A stretch of 34,318 bases of DNA, from assembly GCA_004524445.1 (NCBI GenBank), contig SDNP01000030.1, positions 1-34,318 on the forward strand. The letters run 5' to 3'. The translations under genes and the position numbers were made by a program. Below the pieces are notes generated by a model that was not told the DNA's origin, ran no database searches, and saw only the letters and a list, made by a program, of their open reading frames with translations. Of the stretch, positions 24,707 to 32,479 are shown piece after piece; position 1 is the stretch's first letter, and each line of letters starts with the position of its first letter. This stretch comes from Candidatus Thorarchaeota archaeon (GTDB taxonomy: Archaea; Asgardarchaeota; Thorarchaeia; Thorarchaeales; Thorarchaeaceae).

Positions 24707-25420
24707 CTAGCTCTTTAGAGTCATGATATTGGAAATTTCACATGGCACCCAATTCTCCAGAAAGTCCACTGTTGTTTGGGTACTTTCGTTTATGACTTGA
24801 GTCGACACTTCGCCACTGAAACATAAATAGACAAGAGCAGTTTCGGTCTTTTTGGTGATTTTTGTATAATCTGAGTCATGTGTGGCAAATCCGAAACAAG
24901 TTATCTTTTCTTCGTCAGCTATCACAATTTCTCTGCCTCTGCATTGGATTGTTTTTCCACCAATCCTTGTGAATAACTCCCCCTTTCTAGCTTGCCGAAT
25001 GCTGAGATTGCCAGCAACCTTCTCCAGGTCTGCCAAACCAATGGGGATCCTATGATAAGCTGAAACCAGATTCATTGAGTCGACCAGGTTGTTGATGTTC
25101 CAAAGATTTTCTCCTCGAAGAATCCTTCTGATTAAGGCCTCACTTGAAACCCTAAGCTTTGTTGGGTCCATTCCAAAACTCCAGTATAAGTCACGGTACG
25201 ATCTCAGGATAGGCTCGTTCTTCAATGATGAGAGTGAGTGCTTAGACTGGATTTCTTCAAAGATTCGTTCTTCGAAATCTGCAAAATTGGGGCCGCTATC
25301 TTCAATCGTGACACCAGTTACCAGAACAACACCCAATGATAGATTCTCCTCGTGGAAATGAAAGGTAACATCCGGGATACTCACGGTCGAAACACTTTGA
25401 AAAAGAGTGAATGCGGTCAT
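24707..25420 (-). CDS. B3/4 domain protein (solo PheRS-beta-like tRNA-binding fold)
   Basis: A protein of about 237 residues related to the B3/B4 domain of phenylalanyl-tRNA synthetase beta (COG3382), which occurs alone in many microbes and is thought to bind or edit aminoacyl-tRNA. Seen: an N-terminal strand region (LSLGVVLVTGVTIEDSG), then PILRSYRDLYWSFGMDPTKLRVSSEALIRR, whose R-x-x-Y/W ... D-P-T-K-x-R-x-S-x-E-A-L is the signature of the family, followed by NINNLVDSMNLVSAYHRIPIGLADL. I chose the ATG at 25420; a GTG at 25384 is a possible shorter start. Longer frames upstream run into the divergent GTPase gene. Its 109-base gap to that gene implies shared promoter space. Confidence 0.8.
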   Translation of the reverse strand: MTAFTLFQSVSTVSIPDVTFHFHEENLSLGVVLVTGVTIEDSGPNFADFEERIFEEIQSKHSLSSLKNEPILRSYRDLYWSFGMDPTKLRVSSEALIRRILRGENLWNINNLVDSMNLVSAYHRIPIGLADLEKVAGNLSIRQARKGELFTRIGGKTIQCRGREIVIADEEKITCFGFATHDSDYTKITKKTETALVYLCFSGEVSTQVINESTQTTVDFLENWVPCEISNIMTLKS

Positions 25421-25488
25421 AAAAAATGCACTACTTGGACTCGAAGTCCGATTCCAGCATGCAAAATGCTTATTGTGGGACGCCATCA

Positions 25489-25496
25489 TATTTATT
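25489..25496 (+). promoter_or_regulatory. TATA-like box for the small GTPase gene
   Basis: TATTTATT centred near 25492; a start about 25 bases later near 25517 would leave a leader of about 12 bases, just including the GGGGGA before the TTG. Confidence 0.4.
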
Positions 25497-25528
25497 GCGC
25501 TAATGTCATTGAACAAGGGGGATTCAAA

Positions 25529-26080
25529 TTGTCGAATACTGCATACGTGTACAAAGTCTGTGTGGTGGGAGATCAAGCGGTAGGAAAGACGAGTACTATA
25601 ATTCGATGGATTCAAGGATACTTCCGTGATGATTATATCAGCACGATGGGAGTCCAACACTATTCAACAAGCATGAAAATAGATGAAGATACGAAACTAA
25701 AAATCATCGTGTGGGATCTGGCTGGACAGGACACATTCAAGCAGCTTAGAGGGACATTCTATGGAGGTGCTGCAGGAGTGCTGGTCATGTTTGATGTCAC
25801 TAAACGAGAGACTTTCAAATCTATTCCGGGGTGGGTACAAGAAGCCACCAAGCATATAGGAAGAAGAGTTCCATTCATTATTGTTGGGAATAAATCGGAT
25901 TTGGTTACCGAAAACTCGGACTATTTTGGAGTAGAAGAATACGCCGAATCCATGAATGCACCGTTTCTTATCACAAGTGCAAAAACTGGAGATAACATTA
26001 CGAATCTATTTCATTTGATTGGAGAAATTGTGCATAAGAAAGCAATGGAATCAAGGTCAGATCGTCATAAAGTATTGTGA
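25529..26080 (+). CDS. Rab/Ras-like small GTPase
   Basis: A 183-residue single-domain GTPase. All five G motifs are present: G1 GDQAVGKT at 14-21, G2 Thr39 in STMGVQ, G3 DLAGQ at 63-67 with the catalytic Gln67 equivalent to Ras Gln61, G4 NKSD at 121-124 and G5 TSAK at 149-152. The WDLAGQ tryptophan is like Rab/Ran/Roco-type proteins. The C-terminus, SRSDRHKVL, has no cysteine, so no prenylation site is visible. Eukaryote-type small GTPases are abundant in Asgard archaea. I chose the TTG at 25529 because GGGGGA lies six bases upstream and the protein then begins exactly one strand before G1; longer in-frame starts overlap the divergent gene. The target is unknown; no GAP, GEF or roadblock gene is adjacent. 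Confidence 0.9.
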   Translation: MSNTAYVYKVCVVGDQAVGKTSTIIRWIQGYFRDDYISTMGVQHYSTSMKIDEDTKLKIIVWDLAGQDTFKQLRGTFYGGAAGVLVMFDVTKRETFKSIPGWVQEATKHIGRRVPFIIVGNKSDLVTENSDYFGVEEYAESMNAPFLITSAKTGDNITNLFHLIGEIVHKKAMESRSDRHKVL

Positions 26081-26090
26081 CAACACGAAA

Positions 26091-26894
26091 CTACACCATC
26101 GGAATGATTTCCTCAAGTGAGTCCACGGCATAATCAGGTTCCATATCGAGGTTTCTTGCATCAAAAGACACGATGTTGTCCGGGCGGTTAACAAGTACAG
26201 TGGTTAAACCGGCAGCATTACCACCAGCAACATCAGAGGCAGGATTATCTCCAACCAGAACCACATCCTCTTTCTCAAAGCCTAGAAGCATGATAGATTC
26301 CCTGACAATTTCCGGCATTGGCTTTCCAACTATCGTGGCTTCTACTCCAGTTGCATCTTCGATTGCAGCTACAATGGACCGTTCCCCTAGGAACTCATCA
26401 CGATGTCCTAAGAATTCTCCAGGATAATCTCTGCTGCCACTGATGCAAATAAGTGCTGCACCACTGCGAACCATTTTCGCTGCGAAATTGAGATGCTGAT
26501 ATGTCAATCCTCGGTCGGCACCAATGGCAACATAATCAATGGGAGGGTTATGAGCCAGTTTTACTCCATAATGCACGAAATCATCTCTGGCACCGCCTTC
26601 GCTGATTAGAAAACATCGACCATCTGGATTTCGGCTGATAATATACCCTGCAGCTGCGGTTCCTGCTGTCAATGTTCTATCTAGGGATAGGTCGTAACCA
26701 GCTTCTACTAATATAACATTCACCTGCTTGGCGGATAGACGTCCCACATTTGTCAGCACAGCTAGCTCTTTTCCTTTTTCATTCAAGTGTTTCCAGAGCT
26801 TTTGCGAGTCAGAAAATGGCTTTGGATTTTCAACATCGTGTATGAGTGTGTTGTCTACATCGAATAACCAGAGTTTCTTATCTTCAAGAGACAT
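26091..26894 (-). CDS. HAD-family phosphatase (NagD/subclass IIA)
   Basis: A 267-residue HAD hydrolase, likely a sugar- or nucleotide-phosphate phosphatase. Seen: motif I FDVDNT at residues 11-16 with the nucleophile and acid aspartates, LTNVGR near 48 as motif II, a cap region with HYGVKLAH and YVAIGADRGLTYQHL, the lysine in IVGKPMPEI near 194, and motif IV VGDNPASDVAGGNAAG near 219-234. The cap placed between motifs II and III and the VGKP signature are typical of the NagD/p-nitrophenylphosphatase subclass. The ATG at 26894 is preferred; a GTG three codons earlier is possible. It converges on the GTPase gene with a 10-base gap. Confidence 0.88.
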   Translation of the reverse strand: MSLEDKKLWLFDVDNTLIHDVENPKPFSDSQKLWKHLNEKGKELAVLTNVGRLSAKQVNVILVEAGYDLSLDRTLTAGTAAAGYIISRNPDGRCFLISEGGARDDFVHYGVKLAHNPPIDYVAIGADRGLTYQHLNFAAKMVRSGAALICISGSRDYPGEFLGHRDEFLGERSIVAAIEDATGVEATIVGKPMPEIVRESIMLLGFEKEDVVLVGDNPASDVAGGNAAGLTTVLVNRPDNIVSFDARNLDMEPDYAVDSLEEIIPMV

Positions 26895-26993
26895 TCTTTG
26901 CACTGAAAATAAAAGGGAGACCTCATAGAAAAATGTGACTTAATGCGTGGTTGTGCTATCACTTTGGAGGTAATTGTCATTACTCCCGATAGG

Positions 26994-27344
26994 TTAGTCC
27001 GAATCAAGGAGAGGTATCACGCAGATGAAACTGAACGGTTTATTCCCAGCTCGATTGTCATAGCCATGCGGCTCATTCGAGGAAATGAATACAACATCAT
27101 CCTTCTTCGCAGTAGAATGGTTCTCTGAACCAATCAGTTTGGCTTCGCCTTGAAGAACGAATATCTCATGCTCTTCATCATGATTGTGCTCAGGGATTAT
27201 GCCCCCAGGCTGAATTTCAAAATATCGCATGGCATAGCTCTTGGCACCCGTTGATTTTCCAATGAGCCATCGCATAGTTGTCTTCTTTGACCCAGCTAGA
27301 TCAACTTCGTGGACTTCTCTTTCTTTGTAATTCACTGTGTACAT
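26994..27344 (-). CDS. Cupin-domain protein
   Basis: A 116-residue single-domain cupin. Residues ~43-70 carry the first cupin motif G-G-I-I-P-E-H-N-H-D-E-E-H-E-I-F-V-L-Q-G-E, with three histidines and a glutamate that would bind a metal; a second motif KKDDVVFISSNEPHGYDN near residues 79-96 supplies another histidine. Stand-alone small cupins may be isomerases, dioxygenases or binding proteins; no substrate can be named. The ATG at 27344 has GAGGAAA about nine bases upstream. Alone between gaps of about 100 and 225 bases, the latter holding nothing else I can identify. Confidence 0.85.
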   Translation of the reverse strand: MYTVNYKEREVHEVDLAGSKKTTMRWLIGKSTGAKSYAMRYFEIQPGGIIPEHNHDEEHEIFVLQGEAKLIGSENHSTAKKDDVVFISSNEPHGYDNRAGNKPFSFICVIPLLDSD

Positions 27345-27569
27345 CGCATCTTTCCTCGGGTTTTAAGATATCTATAATCAAGCATTCATCTTGTAGTCAT
27401 GAAAATTCCATAATAGTATTCGGATATAGACCCGCAAACAAATAGTCATTTGATACAATTTAGGAGAAAGGCATTGCCTTATTATCACAGAAAGCTTAAT
27501 CTGAAATGCATCTTATTTTGCGCAAGGTAGCTCGGAGATCTTTGGGCTACCTGCATTGATGTGATATGA

Positions 27570-28091
27570 ATGAGTGAAGAGGACACTTATCTCCGTGCAA
27601 AACTTACAGAAATCAATGGCTCCATCGAACGCTTAACTGACATGCTGAATAAAATGATCGAGGTTGTATCGAGAATGGGCGATATTCAGGATGCGGCATC
27701 TGAAATGAAGCTTGTAGCACAGGCAAATAGTGAGAAGCTTGACGATTTGCTACAAAAAGTAGATACAATCGCCAAATCAAGTCAAGGGATAGCACAAGTT
27801 GGAGCTTCATTAGGGCAGAGGGGCAGTGTTTCATCCTTAACATCAGTGCTCGATAATCTGGAAACACAGATTCGGGAGGGTGTTATAGCAAGCGATCTGG
27901 CAGTCAAAATTAGTGATGCTACTGAAACTCTTGAGGACAGAGGTGTATCTGGTTCACTCATTGTAAAAATGAACAGATGGGTCCGGATTCTTAAGACTTA
28001 CAGCCGAGTCGACACAATAAGCCCTCAAGACCTGTCAAAACTCCGTCAGGACCTTCGTGATTGGCATTCGGAGCTTGAATCAATGCGCTAA
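27570..28091 (+). CDS. Coiled-coil protein of unknown function
   Basis: A 173-residue soluble protein, mostly long amphipathic helices. Residues 5-75 show heptad-like spacing of hydrophobics (LRAKLTEINGSIERLTDML, then KMIEVVSRMGDIQDAASEM and SEKLDDLLQKVDTI), typical of a coiled coil. A glycine-rich break near 80-90 is followed by a second helical region with SLTSVLDNLETQIREGVIASDL and a final RQDLRDWHSELESMR. There is no cysteine or membrane segment. It could be a structural or scaffolding protein, or act with the next gene, a probable tail-anchored protein. Not recognised. Confidence 0.72.
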   Translation: MSEEDTYLRAKLTEINGSIERLTDMLNKMIEVVSRMGDIQDAASEMKLVAQANSEKLDDLLQKVDTIAKSSQGIAQVGASLGQRGSVSSLTSVLDNLETQIREGVIASDLAVKISDATETLEDRGVSGSLIVKMNRWVRILKTYSRVDTISPQDLSKLRQDLRDWHSELESMR

Positions 28092-28236
28092 CCAACTAGT
28101 GCATTATAAGTTTCGTGTTTGTAAAATAAAGCAAAATAAAAGCCTTAATGTCATTTTTGATTGGTAATAGGGCTTCTACTATTTATCTATGTTAACTTTT
28201 AATAGGGTCACCTCCCAAGTAAATACAGGCCACTGA

Positions 28237-28599
28237 ATGGTCGCCGGGTTGGAATACACATTGATTCCGATAGAATGGGATGAAAAAGTACAAGACACAA
28301 TAGAGAGCTTTCCGCAACCATATCGAAGTGAGATTCTTGATATTTGGAATAAATGGATTGCCCAGAGTCCAGAAACACCCTACTATGAGAATTGGAATGC
28401 ATTCTCTATGGACTGGGATGATAAGCAGGCACTCTATACCGAGAAGAGAGTATATCTAAAGAGAGTGACTAATGAATTACAGGAATTGGAGGTTCCAGCC
28501 ACTATATGGCAAAAGGTTGCTCGAGCTCTGGCAGCAGTGGCCAGCGTATTTCTTGTCGTTTTCCTTGCCCTCTCAAGAGTAGCACGCGCAAGTGACTAA
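28237..28599 (+). CDS. Possible tail-anchored membrane protein (120 aa)
   Basis: A 120-residue protein with a soluble N-terminal part of about 90 residues (WDEKVQDTIESFPQPYRSEI, then WNKWIAQSPETPYYENWNAF, rich in tryptophan and tyrosine) and a single C-terminal hydrophobic helix, residues ~95-114 (RALAAVASVFLVVFLALSRV), ending in a basic-acidic tail ARASD. No signal peptide is seen. This is the architecture of tail-anchored proteins inserted after translation. A TATA-like TATTTATC lies near 28179-28186, and the ATG at 28237 follows a CACCTCC-containing region with no clear ribosome site. The protein is otherwise unrecognised. It precedes the RecJ-like gene by 81 bases. Confidence 0.68.
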   Translation: MVAGLEYTLIPIEWDEKVQDTIESFPQPYRSEILDIWNKWIAQSPETPYYENWNAFSMDWDDKQALYTEKRVYLKRVTNELQELEVPATIWQKVARALAAVASVFLVVFLALSRVARASD

Positions 28600-28680
28600 T
28601 TGACGAATTCTCAAAGAAACAGAGCTTGTTACTTATATCCATTAGCGGGCTCCTTGAACTAGAAGAGCAGTGGTAACATT

Positions 28681-30162
28681 ATGCTTGAGATTCCAAGTTC
28701 AATGAACAATAAGATAGAGCAAGCCATTGAAGCCATCAACCAATCAGGAAAGGTTCTGGCGATTTCACACATTGATACTGACGGCATCACCGCGATGGCA
28801 ATCATAGTTCAGTTTTTGCAGCGTGCGGGAAAGGAATACCTCTGGAAGAATATTCATCAGCTGAACTCAGAGAGCATTCTGACGGTCTTGGAATTGGCAG
28901 AGTCTGAAAAACCGGACACAATAATCTTTACTGACTTGGGAACGGGTCAATATCCCCTCATAGAATCAAGTCTTACAGATTTGCCTTTTGTAAGAAGCAT
29001 AATAATTCTGGATCACCATCTCCCAGGAGATAGAGAACTGCCCAGTAGAAACGATCGAAGAGCGGAGATTATTGAGGTTAATCCATGTCAACATGGTCTG
29101 AGTGGAAGTTCCGACATATCTGGAGCGGGTGTGGCCTTTCTACTAGCATATTTTTACGAATCAGAGAATATTGACCTCATTGAGCTAGCCATAGTTGGAG
29201 CCACGGGAGATCTTCAACGATACTATGGAAGAGGATTCCGTGGACTTAACAAGCAAATCCTTGATTTAGGAAGAGATGCGAGATTCATTTCTGTTGACAA
29301 AGACCTTACTTTCTTTGGAATCAACACTCGACCACTCCCCTATCTTCTATGCTATGCGACCGACCCCTATTTACCAGGCATTACTGGAAATGAAGAATCT
29401 TGTTTCTCATTCTATTCTGATTTGAATATCGATATCAAAAGTGATGATCGCTATAGGGTCTGGATTGACCTTGTTAATGGTGAGAAAAAGAAGGTCATTC
29501 AAAAGCTTGTTGCGCATATCTTAGAAACATATGAAAATCCAGCAATCGCTAAAGGGATTGTCGGAGATGTTGTCAATCTTCTCAGCAGACCAGAGAGAAG
29601 CGAGCTCAGAACAGCCAAGGAATTTTCCACAATGTTAAACGCCTGTGGGCGAAATAGGAGAGCCGATGTAGGAGTAAAGGTTTGCTTAGGAGAACCCGAA
29701 GCAATCATAGAGGGTCGTAACCTCTTACGACAACATCGTGCGAATCTTGCTTCTGCCTTACGACGGATTGAAACAAATGGCTATGATGAAAAACCGGGAA
29801 TGTATATTGTTGATGACCCAGAAACACAAGACACCATAATCGGTATTGTAATTGGAATGGCACAAGGCTCCAAAATAATTCCATGGGAGAAACCGGTGAT
29901 TGGAGTTAGCACAAACACAACAAACAAAACAACCCTCGTTAAGATATCAGGTCGTGCTCGTAAGAATCTAGTCACCATTGGTATTAATCTAAAGGAGGTT
30001 TTCACCAGTGTTGGAAAGGACATCAACGAGAGAGAGGGCAGAACAGTTATTGAAGCAGGAGGGCACCCAATGGCCGCGGGAGCATTTGTTGAAAATGGTT
30101 TTTTGGATGAATTTCTCCGGCTCTCCTCAAACAAGATGGATTCTATCCTAAATTCTAGCTAA
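28681..30162 (+). CDS. DHH-family RecJ-like exonuclease (archaeal RecJ/GAN type)
   Basis: A 493-residue DHH phosphoesterase, the archaeal branch related to RecJ, GINS-associated nuclease and Cdc45. Seen: motif I SHIDTDG at residues 29-35, IIFTDLG near 81-87 as motif II, the DHH triad at 111-113 in ILDHHLPG, the fourth-motif aspartate region with LAIVGATGDLQ near 167-177, and the C-terminal DHHA1 motif GGHPMAAGA at 460-468. These intact residues predict manganese-dependent single-strand nuclease activity. In archaea such proteins act with the replicative helicase complex or in DNA or RNA end trimming. The start codon is ATG with GTGGTAAC upstream. No GINS, MCM or PCNA gene is adjacent. Confidence 0.88.
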   Translation: MLEIPSSMNNKIEQAIEAINQSGKVLAISHIDTDGITAMAIIVQFLQRAGKEYLWKNIHQLNSESILTVLELAESEKPDTIIFTDLGTGQYPLIESSLTDLPFVRSIIILDHHLPGDRELPSRNDRRAEIIEVNPCQHGLSGSSDISGAGVAFLLAYFYESENIDLIELAIVGATGDLQRYYGRGFRGLNKQILDLGRDARFISVDKDLTFFGINTRPLPYLLCYATDPYLPGITGNEESCFSFYSDLNIDIKSDDRYRVWIDLVNGEKKKVIQKLVAHILETYENPAIAKGIVGDVVNLLSRPERSELRTAKEFSTMLNACGRNRRADVGVKVCLGEPEAIIEGRNLLRQHRANLASALRRIETNGYDEKPGMYIVDDPETQDTIIGIVIGMAQGSKIIPWEKPVIGVSTNTTNKTTLVKISGRARKNLVTIGINLKEVFTSVGKDINEREGRTVIEAGGHPMAAGAFVENGFLDEFLRLSSNKMDSILNSS

Positions 30163-30174
30163 AAAATAGAACAG

Positions 30175-30189
30175 GGGGGAAAGTCCCCC
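30175..30189. terminator. Hairpin between convergent genes
   Basis: GGGGGA at 30175-30180 pairs with TCCCCC at 30184-30189 around an AAG loop, a compact 6-bp GC-rich stem. It lies between the ends of the RecJ-like gene and the convergent membrane protein gene. A similar hairpin sits between convergent genes near 4380. Confidence 0.5.
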
Positions 30190-30198
30190 GTAGTACGC

Positions 30199-30666
30199 TC
30201 AGTACTCTTCTGCTGTCAATTTCGCACCGATTATTCCGGGTATGAATAGCAGCCCAAAAGCAGCTCCTATATCTATTGCAATGTTCTCAGCAAGTGATGT
30301 TAGAATGTCAACTTGAAGCTGAGCACCCATAGATAAGACAGCATAACCAACGAAGATTACTCCTATGGTTATGAGCGAAACAAAGAGCATGCGGACGCCA
30401 CTCTTTGAAATTAGTCCTGCAATAAATCCAGCCACGCCAAGTGCTACAATTGGAGCATAGAGCGGGGTGGCGGCAGTAGCCGATGTATAGGGTTTGATTA
30501 AGACTTTCATGAGTGCTCCGCCTCTAGCCATTAGTTCATCAGTAACATTCGGGGCTGCCAAAATCTCATTTTGAATTGCTTCTATAGTAAGCCCCAGAAT
30601 TTGAAAGGCACCGATGAGTATCGCAACAGCGAGTGCAACTAGTAGTGCTGTAATAGTTCTAAACAT
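30199..30666 (-). CDS. Small membrane protein (155 aa)
   Basis: A 155-residue protein with four membrane helices: residues ~5-28, 65-84, 90-112 and 125-148, with an outer-facing loop between the first two containing NVTDELMARGGALMKVL. No known transporter or enzyme signature is seen. The ATG at 30666 is preceded by AGAGGA eight bases upstream and by a good TATA box about 60 bases upstream. Function unknown. Confidence 0.68.
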   Translation of the reverse strand: MFRTITALLVALAVAILIGAFQILGLTIEAIQNEILAAPNVTDELMARGGALMKVLIKPYTSATAATPLYAPIVALGVAGFIAGLISKSGVRMLFVSLITIGVIFVGYAVLSMGAQLQVDILTSLAENIAIDIGAAFGLLFIPGIIGAKLTAEEY

Positions 30667-30722
30667 TGTATCGCGTCCTCTTGAGGTGTAGTTTTCTAGT
30701 TATCTGCAAAACTGGATTGGGG

Positions 30723-30732
30723 CTTTTTATAC
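30723..30732 (-). promoter_or_regulatory. TATA box for the 155-residue membrane protein gene
   Basis: The minus strand reads GTATAAAAAG. Transcription would begin near 30702, giving a leader of about 35 bases that holds the AGAGGA ribosome site. Confidence 0.55.
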
Positions 30733-30757
30733 TTCTTGGCTAAAAGCCGCAACTCGT

Positions 30758-31192
30758 TCATAAAAGCTCCTCAATCTCAATTTTTTTGATGAGGTCAATT
30801 ATTTTTTCGGGCATTTCCTCCAATGGTAAGCCATTTAGATTGAACCATTTCACCTTAGCATCCTCTGATTCTGGCGTGATATCGGATGTAAGAGCAACCG
30901 CCAAGTAGTGATTTAGGAGATAATGGTATTCTACACCGCCATTAGAGTCCTGAATAATTATGTCATCTGTATCAATTAGCCGGATTATTTCGCAATAGAC
31001 GCCCGTTTCTTCTTTTACCTCTCGACGAACAGCATCAAGCTGTGTTTCGCCAACCTCAATGGCACCACCGGGAACACTCCACAACCCTAGGCCAGGTTCC
31101 TTGACTCTTCGAACCAACAAAACTCCCTTTTCACCGAGAACTACAGCGCCTACTCCAGGTATTGGAAAGTCTGGATAAGAACGGGAAATCAA
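30758..31192 (-). CDS. Nudix hydrolase
   Basis: A Nudix enzyme that cleaves nucleoside diphosphates linked to another group. The Nudix box fits G-x5-E-x7-R-E-U-x-E-E-x-G-U perfectly: GAIEVGETQLDAV followed by RREVKEETGV, near residues 48-70. It is flanked by a GVGAVVLGEKGVLLVRR entry strand and LGLWSVPGG. I chose the TTG at 31192 because AGGTGAT lies a few bases upstream, right after the stop of the TPR gene, giving 144 residues, a normal Nudix length; longer in-frame starts would run into the TPR gene. The spacing implies translation coupled to that gene. Substrate unknown. Confidence 0.85.
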   Translation of the reverse strand: MISRSYPDFPIPGVGAVVLGEKGVLLVRRVKEPGLGLWSVPGGAIEVGETQLDAVRREVKEETGVYCEIIRLIDTDDIIIQDSNGGVEYHYLLNHYLAVALTSDITPESEDAKVKWFNLNGLPLEEMPEKIIDLIKKIEIEELL

Positions 31193-31203
31193 GATTAGAT
31201 CAC

Positions 31204-32364
31204 CTAGAATGCGGTAATGGATTCCGGAAGACGGATGCTTGCATTGCATGATGGGCATTTGATAGACCCAGCTGCTCGAACCCGGTTTATATCGTGTGGT
31301 TCGAGCTTTTCTTCGCATCCGCACTGTATACAAGAAACTCTTAGCCAGCCAAGTATCTCAATTGCGCGTTCCCAAGCGTCAAATGCTAGGTCGTCGTAGC
31401 CCATGTCAGCATAGACTTTTGCCAGCTCAATATGTGAGGCTGCGGACCCCGAGTCAATTTTTGACCAGCGCAATAGACAATTCAGGTATCTGGTTCTCCA
31501 CCCAAGTTTTCTGTATGCCTCACAAAGACACTGCCAACAGCTTTCCACCGATTCGACCTGTGCTTCGACTAACTCGAAGTAATCATTGCTAACTACCGTA
31601 TTCCCTTGAAGTTTTGCAACGACAGCCATTCTTACAAGTGCCTCGATATTTTCTGGGTCACGTTCCAAGAGTATTTCAAGGCATTTCTGAGAGGTCTCCA
31701 AATCCCCCTCTCTGAGCTTAAGGTCAGCTTCTAGAAGGTAAGATCGATAGTCATCAGGATTGTTCTCTTGAATTTCTTCAACTATGGGAATGGCTTCTTC
31801 CAAGCGATCTTTTGCCAGAAGTAGATAGGCATAATTGGATTTGGCGGTCAGGAAGTCGGGTTTTTCCTCGATGACTCGCTTCCAGCAGGATATTGAACTC
31901 TCATAATCACCGAGACGGTAAAGGGACAATGCCAGCATAGATTGCAGTCGAATATCATTTGGAAACTGCTCTAATCCGTTTCGAAGTGCGCCTATAGCCT
32001 CAGCGTATTTTCCCTGCACATAGAATACCTTCCCGAGGTCATCCCATGCTCTTGGTTCTGTGGGATCCAAATCCACGGCAATAGACAATTCTTCTTCTGC
32101 ATCTTCATAGCGGCCTAGAGCCATGAGTGCACGTCCAAGAAACAACTCAATCACGGGATGGTCTTCCACTAGTTCCTTTGCCTCCTCAAGAACAGAAACC
32201 GCCGCCTGTGGTTTTTCTGCTTGTACGTATGCAATTCCCAGGTAAACTAGTGAATCGGGTTCATCATAGGAATGACGGGCAATGGGTTCAAGAATTGAAA
32301 GAGCCTTCTCTATTTTACCCATCTCAATTGCCTTTCTGGCTCGATCAATCTCAGATTCATTCAA
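31204..32364 (-). CDS. TPR-repeat protein with C-terminal zinc ribbon
   Basis: A 386-residue scaffold protein. From residue ~5 to ~320 it consists of tandem 34-residue tetratricopeptide repeats; clear ones include RYEDAEEELSIAVDLDPTEP (~90-109), KYAEAIGALRNGLEQFPND (~124-142) and DYESSISCWKRVIEEKPDF (~158-176). A C-terminal zinc ribbon follows, with CIQCGC near residue 345 and CPSCN near residue 373, ending in PESITAF. TPR proteins serve as assembly platforms; the ribbon could bind nucleic acid or another protein. The start is a TTG at 32364, the first start after a stop in frame, with no strong ribosome site. Its gene reads straight into the Nudix gene. Confidence 0.85.
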   Translation of the reverse strand: MNESEIDRARKAIEMGKIEKALSILEPIARHSYDEPDSLVYLGIAYVQAEKPQAAVSVLEEAKELVEDHPVIELFLGRALMALGRYEDAEEELSIAVDLDPTEPRAWDDLGKVFYVQGKYAEAIGALRNGLEQFPNDIRLQSMLALSLYRLGDYESSISCWKRVIEEKPDFLTAKSNYAYLLLAKDRLEEAIPIVEEIQENNPDDYRSYLLEADLKLREGDLETSQKCLEILLERDPENIEALVRMAVVAKLQGNTVVSNDYFELVEAQVESVESCWQCLCEAYRKLGWRTRYLNCLLRWSKIDSGSAASHIELAKVYADMGYDDLAFDAWERAIEILGWLRVSCIQCGCEEKLEPHDINRVRAAGSIKCPSCNASIRLPESITAF

Positions 32365-32450
32365 TGCTAGTCATTCCGATAGTGATTCCAAAGTGCCATC
32401 AAAAATGATGGGTTCAGTCCTCTCAGTCTATCTAATGCTTCTCAAACGGA

Positions 32451-32458
32451 TTATAAGT
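32451..32458 (+). promoter_or_regulatory. TATA box, probable leaderless promoter of PRMT-like gene
   Basis: TTATAAGT, centred 25 bases before the ATG at 32480. There is no ribosome site before that ATG, so a leaderless message is the simplest reading. Confidence 0.6.
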
Positions 32459-32479
32459 ACGATTCGTTATGGCAATAAG

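Noticed and set aside
25421..25660. Long N-terminal extension of the B3/4 protein
   Set aside because: It runs across the promoter and start of the divergent GTPase gene and has no resemblance to the family.
26943..27128. Plus-strand 61-codon frame between the HAD and cupin genes
   Set aside because: Most of it is antisense to the cupin gene and it has no ribosome site or recognisable motif.
31193..31333. N-terminal extension of the Nudix frame
   Set aside because: It overlaps the zinc-ribbon coding part of the TPR gene and reads as basic low-complexity sequence; the TTG at 31192 has a good ribosome site.
32282..32479. N-terminal extension of the PRMT-like frame
   Set aside because: It overlaps the start of the antisense TPR gene; the TATA box at 32451 and leaderless ATG at 32480 give a normal methyltransferase start instead.
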